This document shows positions 60,440 to 64,000 of a stretch of DNA of 64,000 bases, piece after piece. The stretch's first letter is position 1. Every line of letters begins with the position of its first letter. The notes beneath the pieces are model-generated. The model saw only the letters and a program-made list of their open reading frames with translations, had not been told where the DNA came from and did not search any database. The position numbers were made by a program, and so were the translations under genes. The DNA lies in NCBI GenBank assembly GCA_041446545.1, contig JBGOEJ010000007.1, positions 71,332-135,331 of the forward strand. Direction: 5' to 3'. The stretch comes from Fervidibacter canadensis. Lineage in GTDB: Bacteria > Armatimonadota > Fervidibacteria > Fervidibacterales > Fervidibacteraceae.

Positions 60440-61234
60440 TTAACCGCCGACTGCTGTGTATCGGCGCAGCCCGCAGCGCCATAGCCATCGCTTGATGACC
60501 AAGCAAGCGACCAGCCAAATCACTTGCACGGTCAAGCCCCTGAGCACAAGGGAAGGTTCCGCCCGTCCCATGAGCACCTCTACGGGCAGGGCGATGATGT
60601 AACGAAAAGGCAAAAAGTTGGCGATGGCGTTCACCCAAGACGGAAGCACTTCCAACGGCGCTAATCGTCCCGAAAGGAAGTAACCGATGCCCCAAGCAAA
60701 CATCTCGTAAAAGGCGCCAACCCGCACCGTCCAAAACGCCAGCATCGCAAAGCAATAGCCCATCAAAAAGTTCAGCATTCCCGCCAGTGTCAAGGTGAGA
60801 AGGAAAAGGGCAAAGTGGGCAGGGGTCAATTGGTAAGGCGTTCCGCCCAACAGTTTCCACAAAAGTGCCCAGACAGGCAGCAAGATGACGGCTTGCGCCA
60901 GTTTGTAGGCGACATTCGCTGCCGCCAACTCCCACACTGGGTCAACAGGACGCAGCAAGCGGGACGACAATTGCCCCTGCCGAACATACCACTCCCACTC
61001 GTAAGCCGACCATTCGGCGGTGAAGTGGTCTACCGCCATGACGGCAAGGAAGTAACTGACGAAATCAGCGGCGGAAAAGCCAGCGACGGGGCGATGGGCG
61101 GCGACAGAAGTCCAAACCGCTAAGTTGATCAGCGGTAAAGCGAACCCGCTCAAGAGCCAAATCCACATGACGATCCGATACTCCATCTGAACCGCCAATT
61201 GCAACCGCACAAAGGCAAGGAACTTGCGCCACAT
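60440..61234 (-). CDS. ABC-2 family transporter permease
   Basis: 264 residues with six hydrophobic segments (for example VMWIWLLSGFALPLINLAVW and FALFLLTLTLAGMLNFLMGY). The layout RLQLAVQMEYR...WSAYEWEWYVRQGQLSSRLLRP is typical of the DUF990/COG4587 ABC-2 permeases. Such permeases normally come as pairs with an ATPase; neither is in the window. Its ATG begins 2 bases after the glycosyltransferase stop, so they are co-translated. Confidence 0.8.
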   Translation of the reverse strand: MWRKFLAFVRLQLAVQMEYRIVMWIWLLSGFALPLINLAVWTSVAAHRPVAGFSAADFVSYFLAVMAVDHFTAEWSAYEWEWYVRQGQLSSRLLRPVDPVWELAAANVAYKLAQAVILLPVWALLWKLLGGTPYQLTPAHFALFLLTLTLAGMLNFLMGYCFAMLAFWTVRVGAFYEMFAWGIGYFLSGRLAPLEVLPSWVNAIANFLPFRYIIALPVEVLMGRAEPSLVLRGLTVQVIWLVACLVIKRWLWRCGLRRYTAVGG

Positions 61235-61236
61235 CG

Positions 61237-62271
61237 TCAGCCGCCTCGCTGAAGGGCTTGGGCATAAACTTCCCGATAACGCTGGGCTTCCTTCATCGGG
61301 TCACAATGTTGCCGCACCCACACAAAAGCGTTGTCTATCAACCGCTGCCGCAACGCCTTGTCGGTCAGCAACCGATGGGCTTGCCACGCCAGTTCGTCGG
61401 CATCCCGAAAGAGCAAGCCCGTCTCTTCATGACGCACCAACGAAGTGTTGCCCATGACAGCGCTGGCGAGGACAGGGCGCTTCAGCCACATCGCTTCCAA
61501 CAAGGCGTTCGCCATCCCGCCTTCATGAAGGCTCGTGTTCAGCACGATGTCCGCTGCCTCGTAAACCGAACCCATTCGCTCCGAAGGCACAGCGCCGAGA
61601 AAATGAAGCCACGCATGGTGCTTCAACGCTTCCTCTACCCGTTGCCCTTCGTCCGTTTCCAAAATTGCTCCCGCCAATAGCAAATGGGCATCCACGCCGA
61701 GTTGGCGTCCCTTCGCCACGCCCTCAACAGCCAGCGTCGGGCGCTTGACCTTTCGGATGTTGGCGGGCAACAAAAGCAAAGGCGTTTCCTTTGTCAAGCC
61801 CAAGTGCTCCCGCACATCCCAAACTTCCTGCGGCGGCAGCCAAACACCTTGCGGGATGACGAAAATCTTCCCTGCCACTTCAGGCAACGCTTCCCGAACT
61901 TCCGACGCCATTTCGGGCGTGAAGGTGACGATGGCAGCGGCATCCCGCAGCACTGCCACGACCACAGGACGCCGTTGAGCATCTTTCAAATCGTCATGAA
62001 CATCGGTGCCCGTCAGCGTGACGACGAGAGGAATGGAAAGCGATTGAGCGACTTGGCGAGCGACAACACCTGCCTTGACGGCATGAAAGGCGTGGACAAG
62101 TTGAGGGCGAAAGCCTTGGATGAGGTCGTCGGCATCTTGGGGCAAGGGTTGGGTCGGAAGGACTTGGACAGCGACGCCCAGTTGTCCCAAATGAGTCGCA
62201 AGGCGTCGGGCAGTCGTCACATTGCCGCCGACGGCGGGCAGGTAATTGGGCGTTCAAATCAAAACGCGCAT
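61237..62271 (-). CDS. Family-4-type glycosyltransferase with in-frame TGA at codon 6
   Basis: GT-B fold: GFRPQLVHAFHAVKAGVVAR, LTGTDVHDDL, PANIRKVKRPTLAVEGVA and the C-terminal E-x7-E-type motif TSLHEGGMANALLEAMWLKRP, which binds the nucleotide-sugar. The ATG at 62271 has an excellent SD (GAGGTGACAGCG), and it reads MRVLI-TGA-TPNYLPAVGGNVTTARRL in one frame, a normal GT4 opening except for the stop. An uninterrupted frame starts only at the GTG at 62220, which has no clear SD and lacks the first beta-strand. It is therefore either a nonsense-mutated gene, a base-call error, or translated from the internal GTG. Confidence 0.75.
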
Positions 62272-62321
62272 CGCTGTCACCTCGGAGCGAACAGACGCCC
62301 CAAAAATTTCAACACCTCGCA

Positions 62322-62451
62322 AGTGGGTTCGGAAAGTCTTTGGCTGTAGCCTAATGCCATCCCATTTCACCCTCTGATCAGGGCACAACCTGCGACGGAA
62401 ATTCCCATCGTGCCGACGGGGGCTTCAAGGCGTGTTTCCCGAACACCCTCA
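62322..62451. repeat. MITE-like element, distant relative
   Basis: Left end AAGTGGGTTCGGAAAGTCT and right end TTCCCGAACACCCTCA form imperfect terminal inverted repeats of the GAGGGTGTTCGG family around about 100 bases with no coding content. Confidence 0.5.
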
Positions 62452-62500
62452 CATCTCGCAAAATTTTGCGACGGCTACCCACCGCGCAGGAGGGAAGGAG

Positions 62501-63136
62501 ATGACAACCCGACAGCGATGGCTCTGGCTTTTAGCGCCTTTGCTCTTGCTCGCTATTTGGGGGCAACAACGCCGCACCTCAAAACCGACGACAGGGTTAC
62601 GCGTCGTCAAAGTTGTGGACGGTGACACAGTTGTTCTCTCCGACGGGCGCACCGTCCGTTACATCGGCATTGACACGCCCGAACATGGGCAACCTTACTT
62701 TGATGCCGCCCGCAACTTCAACCGCAAGTTGTTGCTCAACAAACCTGTGGAGTTAGAGTTTGATGTGGAGCGCTACGACCATTACGGTCGGTTGCTGGCG
62801 TATGTTTTCGTGCGGGACGAAAAGGGTCAGCGAGTTTTTGTCAATGCCGAAATGGTGCGTAACGGATTCGCCCGCACTTACACCAAACCGCCCAATGTCC
62901 GCTACGCTGACTTGTTCGTTCGGCTGCAAGAAGAAGCCCGCAAAAATCGGCGGGGCTTATGGTCGGTCTATCACCCGACTCGCCAACCTGTCATCGGTAA
63001 CCGCAACACCCGCACTTTCCATCGGCTTAACTGCCCTTTGGCGAAACGCATCCGCCCTCGCAACCGAGTTCGCTTCCCCAACGCTGAAGCGGCATTGCAA
63101 GCGGGCTTCCATCCTTGCCGAGAATGTCAACCTTGA
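62501..63136 (+). CDS. Exported thermonuclease-family protein
   Basis: 211 residues. N-terminal hydrophobic segment (WLWLLAPLLLLAIWG). Staphylococcal-nuclease fold: VVKVVDGDTVVLSDG, VRYIGIDTPEHGQ, a YDHYGRLLAYVF strand and VNAEMVRNGFARTY; the Arg in RYIGIDTPE, the DGD and the Asp of IDTPE are all present. A C-terminal ~45-residue piece (TRTFHRLNCPLAKRI...GFHPCRECQP) resembles the Ada-type zinc-binding motif often attached to secreted nucleases. The ATG at 62501 follows AGGAGGGAAGGAG. It sits between two MITE-like elements. Confidence 0.92.
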   Translation: MTTRQRWLWLLAPLLLLAIWGQQRRTSKPTTGLRVVKVVDGDTVVLSDGRTVRYIGIDTPEHGQPYFDAARNFNRKLLLNKPVELEFDVERYDHYGRLLAYVFVRDEKGQRVFVNAEMVRNGFARTYTKPPNVRYADLFVRLQEEARKNRRGLWSVYHPTRQPVIGNRNTRTFHRLNCPLAKRIRPRNRVRFPNAEAALQAGFHPCRECQP

Positions 63137-63138
63137 GC

Positions 63139-63403
63139 GAGGGTGTTCGGAAAGTCACACCTTGAATAACCGCCGTTCGTTGCAGCGGACATTAACATCG
63201 TCGCATCGCCATTGTGCGGCTAATGGCAGCACCGACAGAAGATCGGAGGAAGCGTTGGTTTTTCAGCAAAGGCGAAGGAAGCGTCGCGTTGCTCCTCCTT
63301 GTTGGAATGGCTATCAGCCTCCACGGAATGGCTAATAGCCACGACCAAAGAGGCTATCAGCCATGACGCCCAAAACCGACCTCACGCCCTTCCGAACACA
63401 CTC
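63139..63403. repeat. MITE-like element carrying palindromes and interspersed repeat
   Basis: About 265 bases bounded by GAGGGTGTTCGGAAAG and CTTCCGAACACACTC. Inside are a copy of the interspersed repeat (63179-63350) and three palindrome units in a row (GGCTATCAGCC near 63309, GGCTAATAGCC near 63330, GGCTATCAGCC near 63352). No coding capacity. Confidence 0.6.
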
Positions 63404-63406
63404 CTA

Positions 63407-63435
63407 TTGACATGGCTTTGGCTTTGCGTTATCTT
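63407..63435 (+). promoter_or_regulatory. Sigma-70-type promoter of the lipoprotein gene
   Basis: TTGACA at 63407-63412 and TATCTT at 63430-63435 separated by exactly 17 bases, about 50 bases before the lipoprotein start and immediately after the MITE-like element end. Confidence 0.75.
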
Positions 63436-63483
63436 ATTTGCCATCTGAAAAGGTATCTTCGTTTAAAGGGAAGGAGAGGCGAT

Positions 63484-64000
63484 ATGCGCCCAAAAACTAC
63501 CTTTTTCTACATCTTGTGGCTTTTGTTAGCAGCATCTTCCTTGATGGGATGTGGGGGCGGAGGCAAAAATACTCCTATAAATATTGGTAGCGGCAATAAT
63601 CAAATAAATGGTAATGGTGGTGGTAGTAGTAATAATGGTAGTAGTAATAATCAAGTAAATCCTCCACCAATATTTCCTCCACCAATATCTCCTCCACCAA
63701 TATCTCCTCCACCAATATCTCCTCCGCCAATATCTCCATCAATAATCATATACTATCCTTGGGAAGATGGAAGAGTAAATGTGGTAGGAGAAGGGGTTAT
63801 ATTGACAATAAAAGGGGGGGTCTTTTATGATGGGGGTTTAGTAAGCTCTGTTGAAGCTGTGGTGGATGGAGAGGTGGTTGCAAGAACTGTTCCTTCTCCT
63901 GATGGATATTTTGAATTAGATATAACTAGATTTGGTAATATAAAAGGCAATAAACAATTAGAAATAATAGCAACTACTACAGATAATATAAAAGGTACAT
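63484..64000 (+). CDS. Lipoprotein with PPPIS repeats, 3' end cut by window edge
   Basis: 172 codons visible. Lipoprotein signal MRPKTTFFYILWLLLAAS ending in LMGC, so the mature protein is lipid-anchored. A Gly/Asn/Ser-rich linker and five PPPI(S/F) repeats, encoded by a 15-bp tandem repeat, lead to a beta-rich domain (VNVVGEGVILTIKGGVFYD; SPDGYFELDITRFGN) like an immunoglobulin-type or carboxypeptidase-regulatory-like fold. The gene is strikingly AT-rich relative to the rest of the window (many AAT, ATA, GGT codons), suggesting recent acquisition. AAGGAG lies 11 bases upstream. Confidence 0.8.
   Translation, partial: MRPKTTFFYILWLLLAASSLMGCGGGGKNTPINIGSGNNQINGNGGGSSNNGSSNNQVNPPPIFPPPISPPPISPPPISPPPISPSIIIYYPWEDGRVNVVGEGVILTIKGGVFYDGGLVSSVEAVVDGEVVARTVPSPDGYFELDITRFGNIKGNKQLEIIATTTDNIKGT
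63661..63735 (+). repeat. 15-bp tandem repeat encoding PPPI(S/F)
   Basis: Five head-to-tail copies of CCTCCACCAATATCT (first copy ends TTT; fifth has CCG in place of CCA). In-frame repeat likely to vary in copy number; forms a stiff polyproline stalk. Confidence 0.9.

Noticed and set aside
62254..62256. Selenocysteine codon in the glycosyltransferase
   Set aside because: The family has no selenoproteins I know of and no SECIS-like hairpin was noticed after the TGA; mutation or base-call error is simpler.

Overview
The window reads as a chromosomal segment of a moderately GC-rich bacterium with very regular Shine-Dalgarno sites (GGAGG, GAGGTGAGC) and frequent GTG/TTG starts. A DUF1559-type prepilin with an alanine before the FTLIE cleavage motif, DUF4058 proteins, Tat-exported Gfo/Idh/MocA oxidoreductases, an alpha-L-rhamnosidase and a 1298-residue glycosidase-like protein suggest an Armatimonadota-like heterotroph, possibly a thermophilic polysaccharide degrader. 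This placement is inference from gene content; no rRNA is present to settle it.

Layout. 1-9.1 kb: FtsK (cut by the left edge), a phosphotriesterase-like hydrolase, a HypE-like AIR-synthase protein, NadC, a sugar ABC permease, tRNA-Asp and tRNA-Phe, glycine cleavage GcvH and GcvPA, and an LmeA-like protein. 9.2-14.7 kb: a decaying stretch with a deletion scar joining a ferritin-like gene to a Gfo/Idh gene, HyuB, a MobA-like pseudogene, an orphan MNT nucleotidyltransferase and a Tat-exported oxidoreductase. 14.8-17.6 kb: tRNA-Leu, -Arg and -Glu, then a methyltransferase fragment and an intact methyltransferase plus putative restriction endonuclease. 17.7-24 kb: rhamnosidase, GatC, ComF and two tandem DUF4058 genes. 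24-35.1 kb: a minus-strand run of three pseudopilins, a giant PilX-like protein and two secreted beta-propellers, with a HicBA pair inside. 35.2-44.6 kb: ArgD, a Spy-like protein, an inositol-phosphatase-like enzyme, a THUMP methyltransferase, the prepilin peptidase, a SAM methyltransferase, a membrane-anchored WD40 protein, phosphohexomutase and an MNT/HEPN pair. 44.7-53.3 kb: the large glycosidase, an NlpC/P60 hydrolase, an atypical sigma-54, an epimerase and a response regulator. 53.3-62.3 kb: a DUF1559 prepilin, IlvD, a cyclase, a fused HEPN-MNT protein, PncB, an ABC-2 permease and a glycosyltransferase with an early stop. 62.3-64 kb: repeats, a thermonuclease and the start of an AT-rich lipoprotein.

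Functional links. The pseudopilin cluster and the prepilin peptidase (39.4 kb) would act together. GcvH and GcvPA belong to one complex. NadC and PncB are two routes to NAD. MNT/HEPN genes occur at three loci.

The most unusual signal is the repeat content. There are two families of 7-bp tandem repeats, (GGGACRN)n and (GCGAATN)n, scattered in intergenic DNA and also inside reading frames. There is a MITE-like element with GAGGGTGTTCGG termini, one copy of which has a 7-bp target duplication. A small palindrome (GCGGCTATCAGCCGC) and a longer interspersed repeat complete the set. Two pseudopilin leader peptides contain the heptamer arrays, and the PilX-like N-terminus contains a palindrome-like repeat.
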